A stretch of 64,000 nucleotides of DNA, taken from contig WJXW01000008.1 of NCBI GenBank assembly GCA_015832175.1, positions 930,001 to 994,000 of the forward strand, written 5' to 3'. Position 1 is the stretch's first letter. The number at the start of each line of letters is the position of its first letter. Of the stretch, positions 52,453 through 62,532 are shown in pieces. A model generated the notes under the pieces. It was not told the origin of the DNA. It was given only the letters and a program-made list of their open reading frames with translations, and searched no databases. Both the position numbers and the translations under genes were made by a program. This DNA comes from Paraphaeosphaeria minitans. Lineage: Eukaryota > Ascomycota > Dothideomycetes > Pleosporales > Didymosphaeriaceae.

Positions 52453-55400
52453 TTAATGGGACCGTCCGGGCTGGAGCCGTCCGGGTTCGTGTGCGGTGAT
52501 CTTCCACCGAGCATGTATGATAAGTCGCCATATCTGTCGCCCGCTTCTCTGATCATGTTCCTCACGGAGGTGTGCGTACTTTCGACACTGAAACAGAAAA
52601 TGGCGCGTGTCTTCCTTGTCCTGGCCGCATTCGCACTGGTCACCGCCACCTGCTCCTATTCTCACTAGAAATGCTCGGAGCTTCGAGTGGCCTGTCCGGA
52701 GCTGGGCTAATGTCTGCGCTTCTTCTCTTGTTAAGGTGTCGTAGAGCAGCCTCACATGTGCTCCCGGAAGTGCTGTGTCTAGTTGTTTGAGGTGTCTTCC
52801 TGTCGTCCACTCTTTGATGGGCTTCGACATCAATATTGCTCCCTTGAGTTTCGAGGCGCCTACTGATCGAAACCTGCACTGGAGTCCTGGCAGAGTCACC
52901 ACCTCACTCCGGGGTTTCGTGGCCGTCCTCGCGAATTCGTTGGCGGCCTCGTTCCCTGGTATGTCAGAATGGGACGGGACCCAGGCGAGCTGAATCCTCT
53001 GGCCATCCCTCTCGCAGAGGGCTTGTGTGATGTGTGTGATTATTGACTGTCCACTCTGACGAGCTGGCTTCGCGATAGCCTGAAGTGCAGACATTGAGTC
53101 CGAATATACTGTTGCGCCGGGCAGCGTTGGGATAGTCGTCAGAATGGCTCTTGCCCAATCAACAGCTTCCTTGATGGCGGCCAGTTCTGCAATGTAGACG
53201 TTCATCATGTCAGTGGTCCCTATTGTGCGTCTTTCTTGAGAGGCCGCTCTCCCGTCCTCCCAGATTACTACGCTGTACCCCACCTTTTTGTTTCTCATGG
53301 ACGCGTCTGTGAACAGTTGTACTTCCCGGCCCTGCATTTCGATGCAACTGTTTTTGGCTTCCTCTCTGTCTGTGTGGAGGCCTATTCTTTGCTTGTGAAG
53401 TCGTCCCCACGGCGGTATAGCGAATCCATTGATAGTTTCCATGTCTGTGAGGGGGTGTCTGAAGGACATTGCCATGTACATGGTCGGAGATTTGTACTGG
53501 GTCTTATGTCCCGCTCGCATCGCCCTCTTCAGTGGTTTCCATAGTAGACTAGACTTGGGCAGAGTGTGGGCGTCCACCCAGAATTTCGCTATTCTCCTCT
53601 TGAGTCGACATGAGGTGGAAGGCAGGTACGCCTCTGCACATCCCGCTTCCTCTGAAACAGAGCGGAAACAATTCGTGACCGCCTTCGCACCTAGGCGTTG
53701 TATCGGTCCTAGTATGTGCCGCATCCAGGCAGGTATCTCCTTCTCCAGGTATTGGGGGAACCATGCTGCCGCTGCGTAGTCGATGCTGGCGGTGACTGTA
53801 GCGCCGAAAAGCTGCCGGGCGGTCGCTGGGCGAACACCTCGCAGTCGAGACAGTGCTTGTGCACCTTGCCACCCCCGTTTTGCCGCTCTAGCGACGTGTT
53901 CTTTAAAGTTCAGAGCGCTGTCGAAAACCACTCCTAGTATCTTGGCCGAATCCGCTGGGGGAACCATCGCTGGTCCTACGCGTAGCGCCTGCATAGGTCG
54001 CATAACGTGCCCCTTGCTACGCGCGTGTACGAAGTGCATCAGCGTCGTTTTATCCCCTTCAAATGTGGCACCGTGTCTCGCCGCCCACTGGAGAGCATTC
54101 GGTACCACCACACGTTGCAGTGTTTCCATGTTTTCTTCTATACTGTCTCCCACTGTCCATCTTGTGTAGTCATCGACAAACCCAAGTGCTCCCTTCGTCT
54201 TGTCGACTGCTTCTTCCACTAGTTCTGCGTTGAAAAATATGTAAAGGATTGGTGAGAGTGGGGAGCCCTGCGGAAGGCCAGGGAAGGCGATGTCCAACTT
54301 TTCCGTCTCGAATCCGTTGACCACGACCGTCCCCTTCCTGGCGGAGCAGAACGAGTCTACCCACCGCACTATGTTGTTGGGGATTCCTTTGCTTGCCAGG
54401 ATATTCGTTATGACCTCGCGAGGTACTCCATTGTACGCTCCTTTGACGTCGAAGCTGACCAGGGACAAAATCTTCTTGTCGCGCCACGCTTCTTTGACCT
54501 TTTCCACGAGAAGTACTAGAGCCTGTTCGCTCGAGTGCGCTGGTCTTGCCCCGAACTGATTCGATGGGAGAAGTTTCCGCGTCTCCGCCCAATAAGAAAG
54601 GCGGATGGCGATGGTCAATTCCAAAATCTTCCCTAATGTACATAATAATGAGATGGGCCGGTACGCCTTTGATATCGTGTAGTCTAGTTTGTCAGGCTTT
54701 CTCAACGGCAGTATGCGTGCGGTCTTGAAAGGTGTCGGTACAACTCCCAACGTAACTGACGCGTTGAAAATTGCAAGGATCCACTTCTGTAGCACTGGCC
54801 ACACTTCTTTCCATGCTGCGTTTGGTAGCCCGTCCACCCCTGGCGCCTTCCATGGTTTGGTCTGTTCGATTGCGTGTTCTACTTCTTCGAGCGTGAGCTC
54901 TGGATTTTCACAAATGTTGGTCGATGGACGTCGACGTGCCCCGGTGTCTGGACTCGCTGGTGGAGTGGGCGGAAAAAAGGTGTCTAGTAGCACTGTGGCC
55001 TTTTCACTGTCGCTCTCGATTTCCTTACCGTCATGATAGAGGAGCGGGATGTCTCCGAATCCTGATCCTGCTGGTTTTAGGTACCTAGCTGCCTTCCAGA
55101 TGTTGTTGGTGTCCTCGAGAAACATTACCCAGTGATTCTTCTTCTTGACCCGGATTGCCGCATGGAATTTCCGTCTAGCTATCGTTGCTTGGGCATCCAG
55201 TTGGGGTTGGTTGTTTCCATTTCTGTGTGCGTTCGTGGATCTGTTGCGGAGCGTGGTGTATTCGTATCGTAGCATTGAGAGTTCGTCGTCCCACCAAGGT
55301 TTCATATAGGGAGAAGGTCGGGCCTCGGGGGTATGTTTTCTTGTGGTCTCGTGTAGTTGGGTGATGATTAGACTGGTTTCCGTCTCCAATTCCTCCACAG

Positions 55401-56256
55401 TCTTGATTTCCGGTGCATGATCTGCGTATGTCTCCAGTTCCTGGCGAACCGCGTCCCAATCTGTTTTCCGATAGTTTGGCTGCCGTTGGATATGAAGTGC
55501 TGTTTCGTTCTGCTCATGGAATGTTGAGACTATGGCCCAATGATCTGAGCCATGTTCTGTATCGTGAATTTTACATCGGATCATTTTCTGGCTCAATTTA
55601 TCTGATGCCATGGCTAGGTCAATGGTCGTCTCATCGGGCCCGCATTTGAACGTTTTTGTGCCCCTTGGCAACATAGTGTTCATACCGAACTCACACATCC
55701 ATTCTAGAATGGGCGTTCCTTCTCCTTGTCTTGGTGAATTTCCGACCACATCACCTCCCCACACTTGGTCGTGGCGGTTGAAGTCACCTCCAACAAACAG
55801 TTGGACGTCTCTGCCCCATTTCTTCCTAGCTTCTCCCCACGCTGCGGAGATCAGTTGAAGTCGCTCGATCAAGGTGACGGCGTTATTCTCTTTCGTTGCT
55901 GATGCATCCCGGGGGACATAGACCGACACCCACAGAATGGTCCAAGTCTTTGTTTTCAAGACCCCCGCGACGATATCGGGGGATGGAATGCTGACTTGCA
56001 CGACTCGCACCTTCCGGTTGACGTAGACAAGGGACCTAAACGAATGGCTAACCGAGTCTTGCCGCGTGACGGTTGGCCTGAGCGCAGTTCAGTGAGCGTG
56101 CTGATGTACATGTGGAGTACCCCCTATGTTAATGATGTGGGGTTCTGTGATCATGATTAATTTGGCATCCTGTAGGGAGCTGTCGTTGAGTATGCTGAGT
56201 TGTGCTTCTCTTCTTCTACCCGCATTCGCTTGAAATATTGTGGTCGTCCTAGACAT
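52453..56256 (-). pseudogene. LINE ORF2: endonuclease, reverse transcriptase, RNase H
   Basis: The frame starts at ATG 56256 (MSRTTTIFQANAG), overlapping the ORF1 stop as ATGTCTAG. Domain order: an AP-type endonuclease (LIMITEPHI, LFVGGDFNRHD, HGSDHWAIVST), then the RT with GLPQGSPLSPILYIFF and GFVDDYTRW, then RNase H (VQLFTDASMRNKKVGYSVVI, YSDSMSALQAI) and a CECGQDKEDTRHFLFQC zinc motif. A TGA at 56091-56089 (codon 56) interrupts the endonuclease; a Trp codon is likely there in relatives. Near 52565 the frame slips by one base: the expected RNMIREAGDRYGDLSYML tail lies in the next phase, ending at 52365. Apart from these two lesions all 1268 codons are open, which suggests a young copy. Confidence 0.85.
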
Positions 56257-57442
56257 TAGGCGTCAGGGAGTGGTTTGATGTTTCGGTGACTCTGAACGCT
56301 TGCATGAGGTTTGCCTTCTCTTTCCTGAATTCTGGGCATCCTAGGTCTGTAACTGCGTGTGCGTCGCCACATGCAGCACACTTTCTGTCCATCTCTGTGC
56401 ATGTGTCTGTGCGGTGTTTGCGTGAGCACCTCCCGCAGCAGGTTTCGTTCACGCATCTCGATTGGAAGTGGCCATACTGGTTGCAGTTGTAACACCTCGT
56501 GGGTCTGGGCAGCCGCTGAAAAGTACCCGTGAAAGCGATTTGCCCTCCGATTTTTACCAGTCGATGATCTATGAGCCGACGAGCCTCCTCCGCGCTGGCT
56601 AGGAAGATTGCCATAGACCCCGTATGCTTGCTTCCTTTTGACAACCAAAAAGCCTTCTTGACCTCGGTGACGCTGTTCTCCTTGCAGAATGTGGCCATAA
56701 AATCCTCTCTGATGGTGTACCCGTCCTCCTTCATCACTGCGGCTTTGACTACGTCATCCATCTTGACCGGGTGCCATTCTTCTCCTCTAGTCCTCGCTCC
56801 CTCGAATACTTGATCGACCCATCTGTCGTTGGCCCGCAGGAGTATAGCTTCCTCCTCTGTTGAGGTGAGCACCCTAATGTGATGATCGCGGATCTGAATG
56901 CCCTCGACTTTGATATTTCTAAGGCCCTCGTTTGCGAACGCGTAGCAGCACGTTCTTCGGAATAGTTGCTGGATCTTGGCCGTCTTATCGGTTCGCTCGA
57001 TGGCAAGAAAGAGTCTCGCAAAAATGCTGTCCGCTGGCTGTATCTCGAACCCAATCTCGTTGCCAAAGGCCTTCACAGCCTCGGTATATGAGTATGTACT
57101 GACAAGTTGGGCGGCAGAGGGTGAAAACGACGCTGCGCTCTGTGACAGCTGGAGTCGGGCGGAATTTGGGCTTCGGGGAAGCGAAGTGGAGAGCTTTCGT
57201 GGTTGCTTCGGTGGTCGAGGTGACAGCTCCGACTCGACCCTCTTTCTCTTTGCGCGGGTGCGATGGGGCGCGCTTGCACTGGCTTCTTGGAACAACAAAG
57301 GCGCTTCGACACAAGATCGCTTTAAGATTCCAACCTTGACAACGTCAGCGAGCTGCCTCTGGCAAACTGAGCGATTTTGGAACATTACCTCGGCCTCAGT
57401 AATGGACTCGTACTGACGTGTTGAGAGTTTGTAGAAAGGCAC
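56249..57442 (-). CDS. LINE ORF1: nucleic-acid-binding protein with zinc knuckles
   Basis: A 397-residue frame. The N-terminal third is basic and Ser/Pro-rich, and the middle resembles an RRM-like ORF1 domain. The C-terminus has CYNCNQYGHFQSRC, a CCHC knuckle, then CCGRCSRKHRTDTC and CAACGDAHAVTDLGC. ORF1 proteins of this clade coat the element RNA. No stop or shift is seen inside. The first codon of the frame is GTG; the first ATG is about 57385, so the true start is either there or upstream beyond a small error. The last bases overlap ORF2. Confidence 0.8.
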   Translation of the reverse strand: MPFYKLSTRQYESITEAEVMFQNRSVCQRQLADVVKVGILKRSCVEAPLLFQEASASAPHRTRAKRKRVESELSPRPPKQPRKLSTSLPRSPNSARLQLSQSAASFSPSAAQLVSTYSYTEAVKAFGNEIGFEIQPADSIFARLFLAIERTDKTAKIQQLFRRTCCYAFANEGLRNIKVEGIQIRDHHIRVLTSTEEEAILLRANDRWVDQVFEGARTRGEEWHPVKMDDVVKAAVMKEDGYTIREDFMATFCKENSVTEVKKAFWLSKGSKHTGSMAIFLASAEEARRLIDHRLVKIGGQIAFTGTFQRLPRPTRCYNCNQYGHFQSRCVNETCCGRCSRKHRTDTCTEMDRKCAACGDAHAVTDLGCPEFRKEKANLMQAFRVTETSNHSLTPNV

Positions 57443-57500
57443 TCCATTCCGAGGTGACTTTAAGGGCGGGCAAGCCGAGATTTTGCCACCTTCTTAAGCG

Positions 57501-58171
57501 TGCCATATTCGTGTCAGCTTTGTACATCGCACAAGATTCGTACCAATGTGGCGTAGTGTGACCATGCGCCTAGGCAATTTTGGTGGATCGAGTTTCAGTA
57601 GCGCTTGGCTTGCAGCCAATCGGTAGGTGAACTAGCACCTTAGCGCGGAAAGATAACACACAGTGAGACGGCGTTTCTGTCCCCCGCTTCCCCGGCCGTC
57701 AGATTACCCTTGCTTGACATCGTTAATTAGTCTACTCATCTCGCAACACCGAAAACAATCTTCAAGATATTTGCTTTCTTTTCACATTACGTATCTCTCC
57801 AGCTGAATGAGAGAAGACGAATGTGACTAATTAGTAGTCTTGATAAAAATGAAGGGGCCCTCTCGGCGGTGTTGATGTACTGTCCATGCTCAGCCTAAAA
57901 CTGTTGAGGACTTAGTCTTGACTTGATACAGAGCTTTTTCATCAATTCAAAAGTAAACGCGGACAGATCCAGGTAATGTAAAAGTCAAGACGGAGAGCGA
58001 TGTAGGTACTCAAGACTAACTCCATGCGTAACGACCGTGATCATTAACAGTTTGCTATTCAGGAAAACTTGATATCTGCTCCATATGCTTTTCCCCTCCG
58101 CGAGCGGTCTTCATGGGTTTATCATCGTCTGTATAATCATCTGCATCTCTGTCTTCCTTCCAACACCATTG
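57501..58171. other. No supportable gene
   Basis: Includes the unresolved 5' end of the LINE and AT-rich spacer up to the chromodomain gene's 3' end. Confidence 0.4.
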
Positions 58172-58622
58172 CTAGTGATCGAGCCCTCTTGGAGGTTGTG
58201 TTATAGCAGGATTTACCTCGTGGAACGCGCGGAGTTTGTGTGGGCTATTTTTGAAGTTAGATGCGGTGTACCAGTGCGGATCAGCCTTATAATCAAGCCA
58301 TTTAACGCGATATTGCAGTTTGCTGCGATGGATACGGACCGCTAGGATCCGCTCTACCTCGTATTCGGTGTCTTTACTCGCACTTCCGTAGTTTTTCTCT
58401 GTCCTGCCGAGACCTTCCAAATCTTTAGTGTTGCGAAGATAGATATTGGTGTTGATTCCTACACTTACTGCTACTCTTAGCGCCAGTGTCTTGGTTTTCC
58501 TTTACCTCAGCGACATCGGCGCGAGACCATGATCCTGGAGGAGATTGCGGAGACCGCAGAGAGAAGCATCGTTCTCGCTGTTTGGGATCGTACTCGGCAT
58601 TCGCCGATCGCTTCTTCGACAT
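58172..58622 (-). CDS. Chromodomain protein
   Basis: Exon 1 (58622-58469) and exon 2 (58413-58172) with a 55-bp intron (GTAAGT..GGAAG) give 131 residues. The domain reads YEVERILAVRIHRSKLQYRV, KWLDYKADPHWYTASNFKNS and PHKLRAFHEVNP: the three-strand-plus-helix chromodomain with aromatic positions Tyr, Trp and Trp/Tyr. No integrase is nearby, so it is not an obvious chromovirus leftover. The frame stays open upstream of 58622 back to a TAA at 58748-58746 and encodes RKRKRD, a likely nuclear signal; a further upstream exon at about 58850-58969 (MADRAEEGQF...EVIDLTDP, with a SUMO-interacting-like VIDLT) may belong to the gene. Histone-tail binding is inferred from the domain. Confidence 0.65.
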
Positions 58623-58957
58623 CTTGTGTGATGCCCCACTGCCCCGCTTGCGGCCCGCAGTATTGACTGAAGCATCGCGTTTTCGTTTTCGAATGATCGT
58701 ACAGTTGTGACTATCATAGTTATCATGTAGGTGGCACGCGTCCTCCTCTCTACCTTATTCGCCATCATCACTGCTCACGTCACCTACATCATTTGAGTCC
58801 ATATTAGTTCGTTCTGTCTTCGCATTTTGCTAGAGTCCTGCTTACTTGGATCTGTTAAGTCAATGACTTCACTTCTCTTTTTAGGATTGCCTGTCGTGTT
58901 CTGGACGCTCACGTCTGAGCTTTGTGAGCGAAATTGGCCCTCCTCGGCTCTATCAGC

Positions 58958-58975
58958 CATCAGGTGCACCTGATG
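58958..58975. other. 18-bp perfect palindrome
   Basis: CATCAGGTGCACCTGATG is its own reverse complement. It covers the possible ATG of the upstream chromodomain exon. Confidence 0.8.
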
Positions 58976-59469
58976 GTCGACGATACCCGATGTGATCTCT
59001 CCGCAAAGTCAGGTAAGCACACCAATACGGACGCCTTACTTGCCTTGGCTACTGCGCTCAGCTGTGGAACCTTGATGTGGCTTCTCGTCGATCCTAAGGA
59101 GAACATCTCCAGCATACCAGTTTGGGTTGAAGTCAACGCTTCCCTTCTGACGATCGAGGGAGTAACCACCATTGCATCCGACGAGGCCATGCAGGCCCTC
59201 TCTCTCTCGGTGTGATTAAAAGACATTATCCAGCCTTGAGCCCATCGCAGAAGCGAGAAATCTCCCACAGTGAACCGTCCGCTGGTAGTCATCATGTGCT
59301 TGATAGGTTCGATGGAGGAACCCGAAGATGATACTGGAAACCGAGGTGATATAAGCTCGTTCCAAGCCAGCTGCCGGCGGCTCGGGCCATATAGAGTGGT
59401 AGTCCTTCGAACGCCGTGCAACATGCACAGATGAGTATTATTTTTTCTTTTGCCGTTTTGCAATTATTG

Positions 59470-61620
59470 CAACTCAGCTCTGTCTAACATTATATTTGCA
59501 TTCGTTTCTCACTGTACAAAACAGAATTTTGGTTCATGACTGAGCGAAACAATGCGAAAACCAGAATCCGATTCCAAGATTAGGTCTTTCGACTTTTAAG
59601 TGGTTCGGTTCGAGAGGCGCTAATTTTATGAGAATTGATTTCTCGATTTTCAAGATTGAGGACCATTAATAGGGTACAAATCCGATAGACTTAACTTAGT
59701 TTCGAAGCGCCGCCATCCCTGGTCACAGCCAATTGGTTCCTTTATTCTAGACTCCAGTAACCGAATCTCGAAACTTATTTTCCAATTCTGCAGCTAGGCT
59801 CGCTGTAAGCGCCAAGTTTCCCGCGTTCGGGGAATCCGAAATCTCGTCTCCGAAAATCAGCAAGGCAGATTCTTGAAAACATTTTAGCTTTTCGAGAGTA
59901 AGAACTTGTAATGGTTCGCTCCTTGTTGATCGGAGCGGTTGATATCCAATCCCTTGTCTCGAAAACTGGAGTCGACCAAATCGTAAATTGGCTCCTTATC
60001 TGGTAGAACGAAGGCAAACATCTCTGACACTGTGCCATTGCCGAGCGCAGTCATTCGGCCTCCGCGAGGGACAACGACGCGTCGGGTTTAACGCTAACTC
60101 AATATATGATTAGATGCCAGTTCATCGGATTTAAGCTCAAACAACGCGCCTGGTTGATTGGCTCTTATATGCAATGACGTCGGTTCAACTCCAGAAAAGA
60201 TGTGAGAATTGTGACTTATGCGCTTCTCCGCTACCTTGATAGTATTGGCGCTTGCGCAGGAGCATGCCGACTTATGCTAAGAGAAGAAACTTCTAGGCTG
60301 CGCGGCAAGCGGGGCGAGTTGGAGGCGTGGGCGCTGCAATGGCGGCAACCTGCCCAATAGTCGTCACTCACAACTGAGAGGGCAATCCAGACGCTGTCCC
60401 AATTCGGATTTAGCGTGGAACATCAGAGGACTGGTGCTACGGGGCACTACGATCGTACAGAATCGTCAGAAATGAAGCTGGTCAATAAACGCATGAGATT
60501 TCGCTCAAGTCAATGAAAAATTATGGGAGAAAGCGCAAGCATAAAACATAGTCCTGGAATCAAAATTTGACAACCATTTTCTCGGAGTGATCTTGCATAT
60601 AAGCGCCATTCGCTGACGAGAAAGCGGGAAAGAGATTTCCTGCCAAGTGGCCATGCGGCACAGTCAAGAACCTCGAAGCTTCCACGTCATCTCATATTAC
60701 GCGCAAAGCATAAGCAACATGGTGAGCATCGAGGCTTCGGGCGCCAACAGGACAAGCAGCGTAGTATTCCCGGAAGGATAAAGGTTTGGCGTGAGGACCC
60801 AGGGCTCACGCACGTGATCGATACCCCTTCGAGTCCAACCCTGTCCGTGCCCGAGAATCAATCCTAGGCTAGTGACACACAGAATTGGGCGGAATGACGA
60901 GTCAGGTCCGGAGTCCTGCTATGGTCACGACACAGGAACTGGCATTCACGCCTACCTTGTTCGCCCAACCAGCACAAGTTTTTGTGAGGTAAACCGATAT
61001 GGTATAGCGGGGGCAGCGCGACGATTTTCCAGCGCTTTGCTGGTGCCGCTAGTCCTAATTGTGGCTTCGGCATCAATCGCCGCCATGTCAGGTGACTATT
61101 TTTAAGCTTAAAACGGAAGCCTCAAGTTTGCCTAGCGCAGACTGATCTCCCGCCGCTTCCGCGCGATCCTTGGCTGTATCGAGGCCCTCCGATACTATTT
61201 CCGCACCTTTGGCTTTATTCACTCTATTTGTCACTACCACAATCAACTACGCTTGTATCGGCGAGACACACTTTTGTCTTCTAACGTACCCTGGTGCGCT
61301 CCGTCTTACTGGTAAGGAAAATTGCCTTTATTAGCCTAATCTAACATCAATAGGAATCGCAGCCACGATCAGTCGCTCCCAAGCATGGCTTGGACTAGAC
61401 TGAGAGAGGAGGAGGTAAAGCTTCTACATACGTCACAAGGATGTTAGCTAACTTGTAGCAGTTCATTTCCGCTGGCAAAGCGTTTCTGTCAGTACTTGCA
61501 GTAGCGGAAGTGATGACCTGAACTACGTTCAGTCGAAGCTGTTACCGCACAAGCTATCTTTCGAACGCTACCGTCATCCGACCAGGGACCTAGCTCAAGC
61601 TGCGCATGCCGATAGACCAT
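59470..61620. other. Gene-poor stretch
   Basis: Only short frames without family signal (for example 59775-60038 and 60864-61105 minus). No RNA gene or repeat array noted. Composition is mixed with AT-rich patches near 59460-59760. Confidence 0.45.
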
Positions 61621-61639
61621 CGTACCTAGTGGCTGTCAA

Positions 61640-62224
61640 CCCGCGAGCATATGGTCATTCTTCGAAGTCTTTCCACTCGTCTACCCCAAGATCTACGGCA
61701 TGAGCCTTGGTGAATCCAGCGCGGTGTTTGTTTGCATTCTGGTCGCGTACGCCCTCGGCGGTGCATGGTACTACCTCTGGTATAGAGTCTTCTTTGAAAG
61801 CCGCTTCCACAAGCTGGGCACATTTGACAAGCAGGAGACTTACCTGCATCCTGGCCTATCAGGCGTCTCGGTGTCACAGGAGGCATGTTCCTTTTCGGCT
61901 GGGCTGCTCGTTCCTCCATACACTGGGTGGTGCCTACGATCGGCATTGTCATGTACTGCGGATGCGGCTTCGTCGTCGGCCTCGGCATCTTCATATACAT
62001 GCCACTGACGTACCCTCGGTACGCTGCCAGCCTGTTTGCTGCCAATGACGCGCTGCGAAGCACTTTCGCGGCGGCTGCTATTCTATTTGCGCGACCTTTG
62101 TACATGAATCTGGGTGTTGGCGAGGGTTGCAGCTTGCTTGGGGGTTTGAGCGTATTTGGAATTGTTGGGTTCTGGTACTTGTTCATGTATGGTGGTATAC
62201 TGCGGGAGAGGAGCAAGTTCACGG
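61640..62224 (+). pseudogene. C-terminal fragment of an MFS multidrug/polyamine-type transporter
   Basis: Reading starts abruptly at IWSFFEVFPLVYPKIYGMSL with GESSAVFVCILVAYALGGAW, a membrane span. A frame change near 61865-61885 leads into GMFLFGWAARSSIHWVVPTI, YPRYAASLFAANDALRSTFA and LGGLSVFGIVGFWYLFMYGG ILRERSKF split here. These are the last helices and closing motif of fungal MFS drug:H+ antiporters (DHA1 type). The first two-thirds of the protein and the start are missing upstream, so it is a truncated, shifted remnant. Confidence 0.78.
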
Positions 62225-62441
62225 AGGTAGTGATAAGAACAGCGTGTGCTCTCAACGATAGAACTTCAAGATTATATATTGGAATGTTCCGAGGGCGGTC
62301 TTATAGTTGCGCTGCAGCAAAATTTCCAATTTAGATTCCAGGCAATCCCTCAACTTCACTCCGTCCCTGATAACATATCAAGACCATGTGTTGGGCTAGG
62401 TTGCAGTACACTTGTAAACAACAGGAAACAGAACAAACCGT

Positions 62442-62532
62442 ACGGGAAACAGAGCGCACGGGAAACAGAGCGCACGGGAAACAGAGCGCACGGGAAACAG
62501 AACGCATGGGGAATAGAGCGCATGGAAAGAGC
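62442..62532. repeat. 16-bp tandem repeat (ACGGGAAACAGAGCGC)5
   Basis: Three perfect units (62442-62489), a fourth with one change, a fifth with several changes, and a partial sixth to 62532. A diverged unit lies just upstream at about 62422. Confidence 0.9.

Larger units (their letters stand above)
52163..57500 (-). mobile_element. Nearly complete Tad-like LINE
   Basis: Two overlapping frames (ORF1 56249-57442, ORF2 52453-56256) and a short-repeat 3' tail mark a full non-LTR element on the minus strand. The 5' edge is not defined; 57500 is approximate. Damage is slight: one TGA in ORF2 and one frameshift near its C-terminus. The element lies beside the truncated copia copy. Confidence 0.85.

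Noticed and set aside
58934..59463. Opposing open frames (plus 58934-59215, minus 58960-59463)
   Set aside because: Each looks mildly protein-like but they overlap on opposite strands and neither has a recognisable domain or splice support.
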